64,000 bases of DNA from Diabrotica undecimpunctata. Lineage: Eukaryota; Arthropoda; Insecta; Coleoptera; Chrysomelidae. How positions within the stretch are numbered: position 1 is the stretch's first letter; each line of letters opens with the position of its first letter. Positions 21,056 to 34,724 of the stretch are shown here, one piece after another. A program made the translations under genes and the position numbers. The notes under the pieces were generated by a model that searched no databases, was not told the origin of the DNA, and saw only the letters and a list, made by a program, of their open reading frames with translations. The stretch spans positions 73,675,660 through 73,739,659 of the forward strand of contig NC_092810.1 of the NCBI RefSeq assembly GCF_040954645.1, given 5' to 3'.

Positions 21056-21582
21056 CTTAAAAGCACAGTCGCACGCATCTAAAACTGTAGAAAGAGAAAT
21101 CGGATCGCCTTCAAATTCTGGGATATAGTTCGATTTCTTGTTGAGTTTGGGAACGTGTCTCGGGCATTTTTCGAGATATTTTTAAACTAAAATGAAAAAT
21201 AAAAGTATGAAGAAGTATAAAATGTATCAGTATATAAGGGAGAAAAAAAATGTGGTGGTATATAAAGGGCAAAAATGTATCTATATAGAAATATCAAATA
21301 ATATATCAATAAAAATGTATCAAATGTACCACATAAAAATATATCGAGAGAAAATATACCAAAAATATAGCAAGTAAAAAAAAATGTCAATAAAATATCA
21401 GTATAAACTAGTATGAAAGAAATATGTTAATATCAATAATTTCAAATATTAGATAATCAACTTGTATTTTTTTTGTATCTTGATTAACTGACTTACAGTA
21501 TAGTCAATTTTGTAAATTATTATGAAAAAATTATTAACGAGATGATTCAAAATCCACTTATATAAAGAAGAACATCGAGACG

Positions 21583-21750
21583 CCTTGTTCTCTGTGCTCA
21601 GCTACCAGGGACTTCACTAGGTGTTCCTTCCGTAGATTACAGGAGTGAGGTTGTTCGGAGATGCTTTCTTTTTTAACGGTTGTCTTGTTCTCTCTGCTCG
21701 GCTACCAGGGGCTTCACTAGGTGTTCCTTCCGTAGATCACAGGAGTGAGG
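21583..21750. repeat. Two-copy tandem repeat in the leader
   Basis: A 68-bp unit at 21583-21650 recurs at 21683-21750 (exact 100-bp offset; both contain GCTACCAGGG and GGTGTTCCTTCCGTAGAT) with about five differences. It lies in the untranslated leader between the 5' LTR and gag. Confidence 0.9.
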
Positions 21751-21856
21751 ACTTCCGTATATTCTTTGTTCTGTTAAGGGATGAGAATCCGCCGTTGCCA
21801 GTGAGTATACACGTGTTCTAGCAACGTTAACCGGATCCTACTTACTTTGCGCCAAT

Positions 21857-23745
<1,889 letters not shown>

Positions 23746-23752
23746 TCGGTGT

Positions 23753-24469
23753 TTTCTGTGGTTATTCGATCCCATTGCACAACGATACCCCGTCGATTTT
23801 TTGATTTTTTGAGGTACCAGTCCACAGCTGCCCTCACGCGTCGCGATATTCATACAATAATTTAATAAATTTTGTTAATTAATAAACATATAAAATTTTT
23901 ATATACTTACTAATTTTGTTTTAGACCAAAAATTCTGAAAGGAACCGTTCACTTGTATCCCTTTCGCCCCCGATTGTCCAGGACTAGTGAGAGCAGCAAC
24001 AACCACCAACAAACACTACGCAGCACACAAGTGGACACGTATAAAATCCAGTGCCATACACCCAATACCAAGGAAAACACGTCCTGAAGAGGCAAAAGCC
24101 TAAAACAGGACAGCGAAGCCATCCAAAAACAAGAAAAACATCCAAAAACACGCACGACCAACACAATGAATATATGATACAAAAAATCTTATTTAAGTTT
24201 TGTTTTGCGTTTTGGTAGGTGTGAAAACTTCAAAAACCCAAATTTTTTCCTAAGTGAAAACATGTGTTGCTAAGAATAAATATTATTTATAATAAGGGGT
24301 CTTTAAGATCTTCTTATCTTTAAATGTAAATACAACAAAAATTTATCATCGAAATTTTTTATTCGTAACCCTCTCGATGCCATTATGTTTGGAATAACTT
24401 CATGGTGATTCAATTTGATTGATGTTCTTTATTTTTATTTTAAGGGTCGCTGTCGTTTTTGGTAAATTT
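23753..24469. other. No gene seen
   Basis: AT-rich sequence. The frames at 23949-24182 have no recognisable similarity and look like chance. Confidence 0.45.
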
Positions 24470-24786
24470 TAATAGACTTGTCACAAAAAGCCTCAGAAGA
24501 AGGAGTCAAACGGAGTCAAATCGCATAATCTCAGTGGTCAGTTTCGTCACCTCCAAGTAAAATGACCATACCCTAAAATCGCTCGTACATAATGTTTAAT
24601 GTGATAGCTGTATAAGACATAAGATGTCCTGTCAAAACCGTATAAAAATAAGTAATTATTTAATAGTTAGTTTTTTCGAGATGCATTGGACGCTTATGGA
24701 TCTTGTATGGAATAACTGTGTATTGACGTACCCATTCATCAAAAAATGGATCTCATCGATGAAGATGACTTTTCGATGAAGATTAG
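24470..24786 (-). pseudogene. Mariner-like transposase relic, downstream half
   Basis: Minus-strand pieces read LHRKVIFIDEIHF and MNGYVN (first catalytic Asp region of the insect Tc1/mariner-type family), then after frame changes KRPMHLEK, and near 24500-24520 CDLTPFDSFF, matching the family's SPDLTPxDFFLWG block. It ends at TTAG (24783-24786) where the piggyBac begins. Its upstream half continues at 27422, on the far side of the piggyBac. Confidence 0.8.
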
Positions 24787-25222
24787 CCCTTTGTGGTCGA
24801 CTAAATATTGTGGCTGACTGTCCCAACGGTCGTAGGCATGTATATCATGCAACGACGTTGCAGTCGTCACGTGTTTCCGGCTCCGAGTGCGCCACAGTCG
24901 TCATGATTTTTAGCGCCTTTCAATATGAAAGAAATGATCTCTTTGAAAATTCATATTTCTATATCTATTGATTATGAGTAATTGAAATTTTCACATAGTA
25001 CTCTTGAAACTAAAGGAAATTCAATAATGACAGTCTGAAATAAATATTTCTTCTATTTTGTTATTAAATTTTTATTCAAAAAGTAGTCAGTTTTTTCACA
25101 AAATAATGTTGATTTTTTAAAATCTTTGAAAACAGAAATTAATCTTAAAACAAAAATGTATTCTCGCTAAATGTTTTTAACATTCTATATTTATCGCTAT
25201 GTTGACCTAAAAAAACTCATCA

Positions 25223-25378
25223 TTATTTAAAATTTTGTATAGTGTGAAATTTTTTAAAGCAAGTTCCGGGATGCAGGCCAGGACCTCTTGGACACGTTTT
25301 ACAGTAGTATGTTGTTGTTCTACGTCCTCCGGGTTTGGTTCTGTCACTGCAAACTTTGCAATCCGAATTACTTGTCCT
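25223..25378 (-). pseudogene. Detached Cys-rich domain of the piggyBac transposase
   Basis: Directly after the TAA of the main frame and in the same phase, 51 codons read on to TAA at 25223. They hold CKVC, YYCKTC and HPGTCFKKFHT, the C-x2-C pattern with a final C/H pair typical of the piggyBac C-terminal zinc-binding domain. Only one substitution is needed to explain the split. The 65-codon frame at 25207-25404 is another phase of the same DNA. Confidence 0.88.
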
Positions 25379-27040
25379 TTAATATATTGCATGAAATAAA
25401 CCATTTAAGCGGATTGCATCTTCCGGGGTTTTCCCAAATCGTTGTCGAGCAGGATTTTTGAAAGTGGCTGTCAATTGTGCAACCAACGCTTTTCTAAAAT
25501 TTTTTGAACGATAAGTTCGAGGTACGTTATTATGCATCTTGTATAGAAGAAAGGCATTATTAAGTGTTACTTCTAGCATCCAGAAGAATAATTTTCGCCA
25601 CCATTTGCTTGATTTTCTCATAAAAGCATAAGAAGTAGCATAATGATCTGCTACGTCGACACCACCCATATATTTATTGTATTCACTGACAACTTTTGGT
25701 TTACTTCCTGTTACCTCGACCCACCCCCCATCATTAAGTTTTCTGCGTTTCTTAACCTCCTCAGTTGAATTATCATATAACGTAGACAGCATTACAACCA
25801 CTTTCCAGGCTACTGCGGATAATTTATTAGTACGTCGACTAACTACGTCTCCTGGTTTCAATGTTTTGGTGAAAGCAGGTTTTATTTCCATTGGCAGTCC
25901 TATTCTATTAGTCATCACAGTTCCTGTCAGGTGAACTCTCATTTTATATAGCTCCTTAGCTAATAGTGGGCTTGTGTAATATCTGTCTGTAAATACATGA
26001 TATCCTGTGGTGCCATTTCCTGCGTCTATCAGCTTGGTCATTAAATGTACCACAATACGTGCTGTTATAGGAAGATCAGGACGTATTAATGATTGTGTTG
26101 TTTGAGTGCCAAAGTAGGGTTCTATGCCACAAACATATCCATTACTCGAATCAGCTAGAGCAAAAACCTTTATTGCCCACTTTGTTGGTTTAACTTTGTT
26201 GTACACTTTAAATGACACTCTTCCTTTGAATCCCACGGTACTTTCATCCAGTGATACATATTTGTTTGGTGTATACAACTTTCTAAATTTCGAATCCAGA
26301 TATTTGAGAACCAATTTCACTTTAGAACTTCGAGATCTTGTACCATTTGCGGGATCATTTTCTTCGGGAGGGGAAACATGTAAATTCCAAAAAATTTGGA
26401 AAAATCGTCTTTTTGATATTACATCTTTGAAAAATGGTTGGTAATCTTTCCACGCACTGGAAAAATAATCCGATAGTTTAGGCTTAGGGTTTAATGCCAT
26501 ATTCATTATGACACCAAGAAAACATTTAAATTCTTCTAACGTTACAGGCTTCCAAGTACTCCAAATTGATCTTTTTGTAAACGGCGTATTCATCATTTTT
26601 TTTTTTTCAGTAGCATATCTAAAATAATAAAAGTAATCAGTATCTCGAATAACAATTAAAAATTCTAAAATATACCTGTTTGTATCAGTTACAATGGCCG
26701 TTAACAGATCATCTGTAAAAAACAATTGACAAAAATCCAACTCTTTAGTGCCTTCAAAGTTTCGCGGACAATGAAATCCAATGTCCTGCGAAAAAGAAAA
26801 TTCTTTGAATTTTGTATTGACTGATTCCCATGTTTGCCATATTTCTTCATCTTCTTCAGTACTTTCATCACTCTCCTCCGGTTCCTCATTTTCGAACATT
26901 AAATTGTCTTCAATTTCCGATATGTCGGATTCTGAAGTACTTTCCCAACCCCGGTTATCGATTTCAACATTATTATCCTCATCACTGTTATGTGAATAGT
27001 ACTCTAGTTCGTCATTACTTAAAAATCCTCCTCTAGACAT
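25379..27040 (-). CDS. piggyBac transposase (C-terminally truncated)
   Basis: A 553-codon frame starting MSRGGF with an acidic, Ser-rich N terminus (about residues 10-70) and the DDE_Tnp_1_7 catalytic domain. Visible catalytic regions are LDESTVGFKGR (Asp near 265), VFTDRYYTS (near 352) and MGGVDVADH (near 462). Family members end in a Cys-rich zinc domain that binds the transposon ends. Here a TAA at 25379 stops translation just before that domain, which remains readable downstream in the same frame. The catalytic part looks intact. The truncated protein may be inactive, or may work if the stop is read through; neither can be decided from sequence. Confidence 0.92.
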   Translation of the reverse strand: MSRGGFLSNDELEYYSHNSDEDNNVEIDNRGWESTSESDISEIEDNLMFENEEPEESDESTEEDEEIWQTWESVNTKFKEFSFSQDIGFHCPRNFEGTKELDFCQLFFTDDLLTAIVTDTNRYILEFLIVIRDTDYFYYFRYATEKKKMMNTPFTKRSIWSTWKPVTLEEFKCFLGVIMNMALNPKPKLSDYFSSAWKDYQPFFKDVISKRRFFQIFWNLHVSPPEENDPANGTRSRSSKVKLVLKYLDSKFRKLYTPNKYVSLDESTVGFKGRVSFKVYNKVKPTKWAIKVFALADSSNGYVCGIEPYFGTQTTQSLIRPDLPITARIVVHLMTKLIDAGNGTTGYHVFTDRYYTSPLLAKELYKMRVHLTGTVMTNRIGLPMEIKPAFTKTLKPGDVVSRRTNKLSAVAWKVVVMLSTLYDNSTEEVKKRRKLNDGGWVEVTGSKPKVVSEYNKYMGGVDVADHYATSYAFMRKSSKWWRKLFFWMLEVTLNNAFLLYKMHNNVPRTYRSKNFRKALVAQLTATFKNPARQRFGKTPEDAIRLNGLFHAIY

Positions 27041-27421
27041 ATTTTCAAATTCAAAATAACAGAAATATTAAAAAACGTAAACAGAACGACTTCAGCAACA
27101 ACGTGTAGTACAGCACTGTATTCAACCACAAATAACAACGTACTGAATAAAAGTAAACAACCGTTTTACTTCTAAATGGCGCGATTTTAGCATAAAGAAC
27201 AAGAATCGATTACTATTTTTATCGATATATCGATATTCCAGTAATTGAACACAGAAAAACTTTTGTCATGCTGGAGATGCCTACGACTGAATCTAAAAAT
27301 TTAGCGTGGCATGTCTCACATGCCAGACGACCTATAGGACTAGATTATGGCAAAATTAAGCGACCATGGTGAATGATCAGGTCTGGTCATTATATACATG
27401 CCTACGACCTCAAAGGGTTAA

Positions 27422-27640
27422 GATCAGTTTCCAACTGCTTCAGAGCCCATTCAGCTAGCACATATCGTTGTATTTGGTTGTGTACCTTCAGCTGATGGAT
27501 CAGTTTGTTATAAGACAGGCTCAAGTCACGATGCAAAATTCCACAAGTTCTTGGTATGAAGGCGTCAGATTATCACGAACAGTTTTCGGCAGATCTTATG
27601 TTTCGTCAACGTACAGATATTACTTGAATGTTAACTGAAC
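27422..27640 (-). pseudogene. Mariner-like transposase relic, upstream half
   Basis: The minus strand reads GILHRDLSL and then YVLAEWALKQLETD, the segment before the first catalytic Asp in insect Tc1/mariner-type transposases. At the TTAA it is cut by the piggyBac, and the reading frame continues in phase at 24783. Further upstream (27560-27640) only weak similarity with stops remains. Confidence 0.8.
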
Positions 27641-28730
27641 CAGTTAGTTAACTCAAATTTATTCATAAATATATTCTCTCAATATGTATTCTCACTATCT
27701 CAAATTTATACTCAAAATTATATAAAGTTCGGAAGTTCTTATTTGACCCTTTATATTCAATAAATATATAGGTAAATTTAATATTTTTTAAATCAATTAA
27801 ATCAATACAAATCGTTATTACTATTATATTTTAAGATCTGCAGCTCAATAATTAAGAAGTGTCTTTAAATAAGGAGTTCACGTGAAACAGGTATAAAATT
27901 AAAATTTACAGTACTATTTTTTAAGAGGTTTTGTAGACAATCCGTATAAACATTTAGCACTAAAATACCTCTACATGCACACGGCAAAAATTCCAGTAAA
28001 TTTATATCAGAAAATTTTTAAACGTCGTCCATGGTACCATCTTTGTTTATGACAACTGTAAATGACAAGGATAATAATTAATTGGTGGTGATGAAAACTA
28101 CGTCTAAAATATTTAATAATCTTAACCTGGCAACTTATAGATTTCCTGCACATTATTTGGCCAATTATTAGTACGTCATATTATTAGCTATTATTGGACT
28201 GCTTTAGTTAACAATCTGGCACCCAAAATCGATAAAACAATTGGACTTATTATTAATTACTCAGTACCTGTGACTCATAACTTTGGCCATTGCTATTCTA
28301 ACCACCAATACTGACGGTCACCTAAAAATGTTCGCCAAAGTGGATATCAAGGAAAACGCCCTCTTTTTTGCTGAAGGCTTGGAGTTTATGGGACTAATAA
28401 GTATAATTGTTGGTATATATTATCGAAAATCATATTCTGGTAAGTAGGAAAGATATCAATATTTTTTTATTTTTAAGGAATATTTTCGGCGTTGCTTTGT
28501 TTATGCCATTCTTAACTATATTTTAACTATTATTTAGTTTATACTATTTTGTTAAGTTTTATATATAATATTTTTTATTTTCTGTATTTTTCTTATTTCT
28601 TTTTCTGTTTTTTATATTGTTTTTCATTTGCTGCAATTATTGTTTTTGTGTGTTTGTCGTTTCCAGTTAAAATTAAGGCCATCATGTTTACCCAATAACC
28701 AAACAATTATGTAGTATTCTTTGATTTAGC
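27641..28730. other. AT-rich sequence with one candidate exon
   Basis: Mostly no recognisable content. On the plus strand, 28287-28440 is an open stretch of about 51 codons that reads like a membrane-protein segment (GLISIIVGIYY) and ends at a good splice donor (G|GTAAGT at 28441). I do not recognise the protein. A TGA just upstream in the same frame and the lack of a clear acceptor weaken the case. Confidence 0.3.
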
Positions 28731-28742
28731 TATATGTATATA

Positions 28743-28835
<93 letters not shown>
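28731..28835. repeat. (AT)n microsatellite
   Basis: About 105 bp of TA with TTTATA interruptions. Confidence 0.95.
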
Positions 28836-29080
28836 CATATTATATACATCATATAACATATTTTTCTTAGCCAATATCTTAGAATTCTGCTCGATCTTCT
28901 GTCAGCCTTTGTTCATAATATTCGAACCATAATTCCAAGGATATTAGAATTAACCTATTGCATTTTCTTCTATCTATTCTACCATCTTTAAATATTGTTT
29001 TAAAGACTTTTTTACTTCTTGCGGTACCCATAAAATTTTCTACGTTAGTGTTTCATTCCACATCTTATGTTTGGCTTTAT
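28836..29080. other. No gene seen
   Basis: AT-rich sequence. It may be LINE 3' sequence or unrelated spacer. Confidence 0.4.
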
Positions 29081-30430
29081 TTACATTATTTCTTTGTTTA
29101 AACTGTTGTACTGTTGCTGATCGTAAAGGTCTTTTGTTGCTAGCCGTTTATTATACCTATTGTTCTTCTTCCCCACAAGATCTTCTATTTCTTTTTTCCA
29201 CCATTTGTTTTTAATCTTTATACTATCCACTTCTTCAATAGGTTCCATTGCAGCTTGCTCAAGAGCTTTCATGATTTCGTTGTACGTGTTAATTGGTGAG
29301 AATATCAAACAATGTGTAATTTCAAATTTAACTTTATTTGATATAGTCACTGACAGACTCATTTTCAAACAGTGCAGATTATATATTTTTGTTGAAATGC
29401 CTTGCAGTAGGTATCATTGAATTTTGATTTTTATTTTGTCGTTGGCTTTCTTTAAATGTAAACAGTAGTGACGCTTTAAGGTAATGGTGATCAGATCTAT
29501 ACTATGCTCCTAGTCGGGTTCTAACTTTAATAACTTTTATTGTAAATTTTTTCTTGTATATACAGTAATCGATTATTGATTTTAAATTTCTCGTTGGTTG
29601 GGTCTACGTGAATGTATGAATATCCTTGTGCTAATAGTAGTCATTCATTACCTTTAAATTCATATGATCGTAGTAACTTAATAGTCTTTCACCGTTTTTA
29701 TTAATTTTTTCTTCTTCAAATGGACCGAGCACTTTTTTATCTACTTTTCTTGCGGTTTGTGTTTAAGTCAATTAGTAGAATTTCTTCCATCTTAGTTTCA
29801 ATACTCTCTACCATTTCCGTCAATTCGTTATAAAATTTATCCTTTAGCTCATCCTTTTCATCTTCAGAATATGCATATGCGCCCACTACCACAAAGTCAC
29901 ATCCTTCTAGCTTCATTTCAACTTTTACTAGCCCTTTATTTATTTGTTCCCAGTTCTTAATATTTCGTGACAGTCTTTTCTTTATCAGTATACTTACACC
30001 TGCTGCTTTTCTTCTGTCTTTTCCTACTCCATATAGAAATAAACAAAATCTTTAAACTCATCTGTCCCTTTCTCTATATTTTTTGTTTATGTAAGGACTT
30101 TCATATCTAATTTAAATCTCTTTCGTCGTTTTCCGTAGGACTGTCTGGCGTTTCCTTTCTTGGATTTTTTTAAATAATTTTTTTTTCATGTGATGTGGAG
30201 CAGATAAATCGCCACAACCTCCTGGTGGATATTGAAGATTTCTGTAGGGGCCTTCTACACTTAGCCAAGTTGCCCCAGTTTTTGGGCGTTTCCTTCCTTC
30301 TCAGTCTGAGGTAGGATTTACTGACTATGTGTGAGCTGTTTTAAACTTTAAGACGATTCTTGGTATTTGTGAGACCCACCTATCAGCACCAGTGAGTACC
30401 CCAAGATCTAGAGTCAGCTCTTTCATCCTC
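29081..30430 (-). pseudogene. RTE-like LINE, endonuclease and linker relic
   Basis: On the minus strand the 5' part (30430-30185) is non-coding leader-like sequence. Then follow GVSILIKKRLSRNIKNW (near 29990), GCDFVVVGAYAYSEDEKDE (near 29880) of the endonuclease domain, and, after breaks, the linker frame 29368-29081 with NKWWKKEIEDLVGKK and KDLYDQQQYNSLNKE. There is no RT downstream on this side, so the copy is truncated or deleted at its 3' end. It is related to the relics at 3959-5460 and 59000-59600. Confidence 0.75.
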
Positions 30431-31590
30431 TGTCTTACTCAACCAGGAATTTAAAATTTGTATTCAGCATCTAAATAAAATTTAGTTTATTGATGCAAAA
30501 TTTACATTTTATTAATATAGCCTTATTGTATTCTCCTATTATTTCATTTGTAAACTTTTTCTTTCTTACCTTAACGGGTTCCAGTTTTCGTTATGTGTTA
30601 TTAGTTTGTGATCTTCTTTTTATGATCTCATTTTCAAACAATTTTGTAGTCACTTTTCTAAAAAAAAAAACTATACATGTTTTGTATCGTTAAATAATGT
30701 TTAATCTATTTGTTATGATTCATGAACTTACTATTTAATAAATCCATGTACCTTAGCAAACAGCAATAATAGGTACAACATATTTACATGATAATTGCAA
30801 CGTACAAGGTCATAGTTGCAATATTCTTATCAAAATATGTACTAATAGCTCTTTGTTATACTACACAACATCATAATGTGTAATATTTAATATGATATCA
30901 ATAATTCAACTTGTTTTGAATACCTTAAGTGCGTTTGAGACAAATTATTATCGCAGGAATACTAACATTTTTTTTGTTGCTCTTAAGTTTCTCGTAATAA
31001 CTAAGATAAAAGGCTCGTTGGTTTTGATTATAAGTATAAATAGTTGTAGATCTAACGAGTTGTCCCTTAGATCATAAAGAAATACGTAGTAATACGTGCA
31101 TTATGCCAGGTGATCCTGTGAAATAAGAAGTTTTTAGGATTTCGCAATAGCCAAGTATTTGACAAAAGTTTTTCTCAATATATTAATATAATAAGGAAAC
31201 CTATACATTTCTGCAGAAATTTCTGCGTTGTTTTTTAATTATTAATAATTTAGTGTAGAAACTACGATTTTTTCCAATCTAAGAGCCTTTAAAATGGCGT
31301 ATTCTATTTTTTTTTTTTTTAATTAAATTGGTTGGTCCAAAGTCCAAAAAAATTAAGCAAAGTCGTTAATTATTTATAACTTTTGTCAAAATTACCAATT
31401 GTCACTTTTGTGACTGATCTCAAATGAAAGTCTTGTAGTGCTTAACAAACCCTAAGAATATCAGCTCGATTGATATCAATAAGTTTTAAAAGTTATTTAA
31501 ATTTCTTATCCCAAACGTAATATATATGCGATGTTGTATCTTTCCTATGCTATTGTAAGGCGTTGAGTCGTCGTGGACTCTCACAGACGC
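30431..31590. other. AT-rich sequence, no gene seen
   Basis: Short chance frames only, with a T-run near 31308. Confidence 0.45.
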
Positions 31591-31990
31591 TACCTGCAAA
31601 GAAAATTAGGCTTTCGAAATGTAGCTTTATCGTCGAATCCTGAAGATATCATATACCGACACGTTACCAACCAGGACGTTTTATTAAGAATGCAAAAAGG
31701 CAAAGAGCTGTTAACCACAATAAAAACAGCCAATATCAAATACCTCGGTCACATCATGAACAACAGCGAAAGATATGAGTTGCTGCAATTAATTCTACAA
31801 GGAAAAATAGAAGGAAACGGGGACTAGAAAGGCGAAGGATTTCCTGGCTGAAAAATCTACGTCCGTGGTTCAACACAACAACCACAAATCTTTTCAGAGC
31901 CGCAGTTTGCAAAATACAGATTGATGGTCGCCAACATCCGAAACGGATACAGTCTACAAGAAGAAGAAACGTAATAATATAAGACATAAA
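31591..31990 (+). pseudogene. RTE-like LINE C-terminal tail
   Basis: The frame reads HVTNQDVLLRMQKGKELLTT, YLGHIMNNSERYELLQLILQ, then after a stop ISWLKNLRPWF and a short VANIRNG-like end. This is the C-terminal region after RT in a common insect LINE family. The block is clearly homologous to 49318-49650. Only this tail is present, as expected for a 5'-truncated insertion. Confidence 0.82.
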
Positions 31991-32489
31991 ATAATAAATA
32001 TGTGATAATTCTACGGGTACCGTGTAAAAGGTAATTTTAATCTTAATTAATAGTTCATTTTAATTAATCGTAATTTAACCTTAATTTTCATATGCATCAA
32101 AAAATTTGAGAAAAATAATTTTGATATCCAAAAATCATTTTGACAAATTACTGTTGTTTTTAACTTAAAAAACATTTGACATTTTTACATTAACGTGTCT
32201 CGACATCTATGGCCATTGACACAGGTACAAGAACGTCTGGAGTATTACATTGTATATATAAGATTATTACATTATATAAGATACATACAGTAAGTTACAA
32301 ATAGTTATACGTAGTTAATATAGTGTTACAAACTTTGTTTTTTTTTTAACAAACAATGTTGCAATATTTGTCATATACGATAATATAATCTGCAATCTTT
32401 TAAAAAGTCAATTCGAGCACTGTACACATTAGGTGAACTAAGTATCTGTTTCAGGTTACCGGTTATATTATGCGCTAGTCTATAATATT
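31991..32489. other. No gene seen; may include 3' UTR of the next LINE
   Basis: It contains a short tandem stretch (ATTACATTGTATATATAAG, then ATTACATTATATAAG, near 32245-32282) and a T-run at 32338, which could mark the 3' end of the minus-strand LINE to the right. Confidence 0.4.
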
Positions 32490-32529
32490 CTATAATAACT
32501 GCATTCAACGAGTAAGTGTTCTACTGTAA

Positions 32530-33075
32530 GGCGGTGCTGTAAAGCGAGTGTGTCCTATTCGGAGTCTTCGAATGATGAGTTTGTCCCTCCTAGTCATTGT
32601 AGGTATCTTAAATGAGTATACAGTGGAATTGATTATGTAGAGTTTTATGTTTTGTCCGTTCCAATGATTTTTCCATGTTTTACGAGTGTTTTGTTTTATG
32701 GTTGCTGCTAGATCTTGATGAAGTTGAATTTTTTCTAGGCTTGGGTCAGAACAACTTTCTTTTCTTGCTGCGATATCTGCAGACTCAATTCCAGTGATCC
32801 CTACATGAGATGGGGTCCAAAGAATGGTTATTGATGTTCCTCTGCTGTGGTTTTGATGACAGATGTGTTGGATTTTTTAGACTAAGGATGCCATATAATT
32901 CTGCAGTGTGAATACTACAAGTGGTTGGTAGTCGATATAGAGCTAAGGTTATGTTTTCGGTACATACAGCACAGCCAGTATTCTTTTCATCTTTGGATGC
33001 GTCGGTATAAAAAACTAGATTGTACTGTTTTGCATTTAGTGTTTCTTGAAATAGTTGTCTAAGAAGGTGGTTAGG
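32530..33075 (-). pseudogene. RNase H domain of I-type LINE
   Basis: The minus strand reads LVFYTDASKDEKNTG (first Asp), TCSIHTAELYGIL (Glu) and, after a break, WTPSHVGITGIESADIAA (last Asp), then RRDKLIIRRLRIGHTRFT. All the RNase H catalytic positions can be found but not in one frame. Confidence 0.85.
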
Positions 33076-33309
33076 AGTGTCTTATTTTTTATGTCGAGTT
33101 AGACTGGAATTGAAAGCAGGTAGTTTATTGGTCCATGGAGGATTATTGGAAGTACTGATGGGGGTAGTTATATTTAGGTCTATAGCTACTAGCAAAGATC
33201 TGTCTCTATCTTCAGGAGCGTGGGGGATATTAATGAGCTTAAGTACTAGGTTTTTTGGGTTGGCTGAAACTCTAGTGAAAAAGGAAGAGAGTAAAAGCTG
33301 ACGTCGTAT

Positions 33310-34717
33310 GAAAAGAGGAGGTTACAAAGCTTCAACGCACATGCTTTCTGCGGAGCTAGATCGAAATGCACCTAGACATATACGTAAGGAGGTCGTTTGT
33401 ATTGAATTTAGGGATTTAAAATAAGTATTACAGGCGGCGGTCATGTAGAGAATGCATCCATAATCTAATCTAGAGCGAATAAGAGCTGTATAGATTCTCA
33501 ATAACATATTTTCTTCAGCTCGCCATTGATGATGTGCAAATGTTTTTAATATATTTAGTTTACCAGCACAGTTGTCCTTTAGTTTTTTTTCCAGTGTATT
33601 TTCCAGTTTAACTTCTGATCGAATATTAGGCCGAAGATTTTATGATTATTTACTGTAGGTAAAGGAACATTGTTTAGATATATTTCCGGGTTTTGAACGC
33701 TTTGCTTTTTGGTAAATCTTAGTAACCTAGATTTTGAGCTGGAAAGTTTCATACCGTGTTGTGTGGACCAATAATATACGTTGTTTACAGCATTTTGAAT
33801 AAGATTTGATGTGCTGGATATGCTTGATCCACTACCGTAAATAAGTAGATCATCAGCGTACAGCAGAGCTTTTACCGGTTGGCGAACTTCTTTTGGGATA
33901 TCATTAATTGCTAAGTTAAACAGAATTGGACTTAAAACAGAGCCTTGAGGTACACCATTGAGCTGTTCAAGAACATTTGCCTTATTTCCGTTTATTGCAA
34001 CTTTAAATTTACGGTGATTTAAGAAGTTGTTTATGAACGTGTAAATATTGCCTGTAATATTATTATCGATAAGTTTCTGTAATATAACATTCTTTGGAAT
34101 AGTATCGAAGGCGTTTTTGATATCGAAGGCCGCCACAACTGTATCATGTTGCTTATTGAAATTCTCAGTTATATGATTCTGTAGTAATACTAAATTGTTC
34201 ATAGCACTTCGATGTGGTCTGAATCCCGATTGAACGGAGCTAATTATATTGTGCTTTTCAGAAAACCAGTTAAGTCTATTAATGATTAGTTTTTCCATTA
34301 ATTTGTACATGCAACATGTTAATGAAATCGGTATATAAGAGGATGGCTCTATTGAAGGTTTGTCGGGTTTTTTATTGGAAGAATGATGGATTGTCTCCAC
34401 AGGTTAAGAAACTTTTCGTTGATCCAAAGAAGATTATAAAATGAAAGTAATTTTGTAAGTCCTTTGATGGCTAAATTTTTGAGGAATATGGAGGGTATAT
34501 TGTCAATTCCTGCTACAGAATTTTTTAAGGTAGATATAGCAAAGGAAAGCTCTTGAAAAGTAAAAGGTGGGTTTAAAGCGAGAAGGTCATCTGGGAGATC
34601 AGTAGTAGAAGGAAGATCTTTATGTTGAGTCAGAGTGTTTGTGTAGTTGTCGTTTTTGCTTTTATTATGAAAATGAGTTGCCATAATTTTAGCAATTTGA
34701 TCATCTTCAGTTACCAT
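33310..34717 (-). pseudogene. Reverse transcriptase of I-type LINE
   Basis: Two overlapping open pieces (34717-34349 and 34400-33579) and 33507-33322. Motifs: NSVAGIDNIPSIFLKN, PISLTCCMYKLMEKLI, SGFRPHRSAMNNL, AAFDIKNAFDTIP, GVPQGSVLSPILFNL and the active site LLYADDLLIY. The catalytic YADD is intact. A frameshift near 34370 and another near 33580 break the frame. Confidence 0.88.
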
Positions 34718-34724
34718 TGAATTA

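Larger units (their letters stand above)
24787..27417 (-). mobile_element. piggyBac-type DNA transposon
   Basis: The ends are CCCTTTGTGGTCG at 24787 and, inverted, CCCTTTGAGGTCG at 27417. The flanks are TTAG on the left and TTAA (27418-27421) on the right, so the TTAA target duplication has one substitution. A subterminal repeat with GGTCGTAGGCATGTATAT occurs at 24828 and, inverted, at 27392-27409. The 2.63-kb size and the TTAA target are standard for piggyBac. Excising it and keeping one TTAA restores the mariner reading frame across the site, which confirms the boundaries. Confidence 0.93.

Noticed and set aside
24822..24851. First candidate for the left piggyBac end (CCCAACGGTCGTAGGC)
   Set aside because: It lacks a TTAA-like flank. 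The CCCTTTGTGGTCG at 24787 next to TTAG matches the right terminus better and restores the mariner frame; the inner match is a subterminal repeat.
25207..25404. 65-codon frame as a separate C-terminal piece of the piggyBac transposase
   Set aside because: The true Cys-rich domain is read in the main frame after the stop; this frame has no cysteine pattern.
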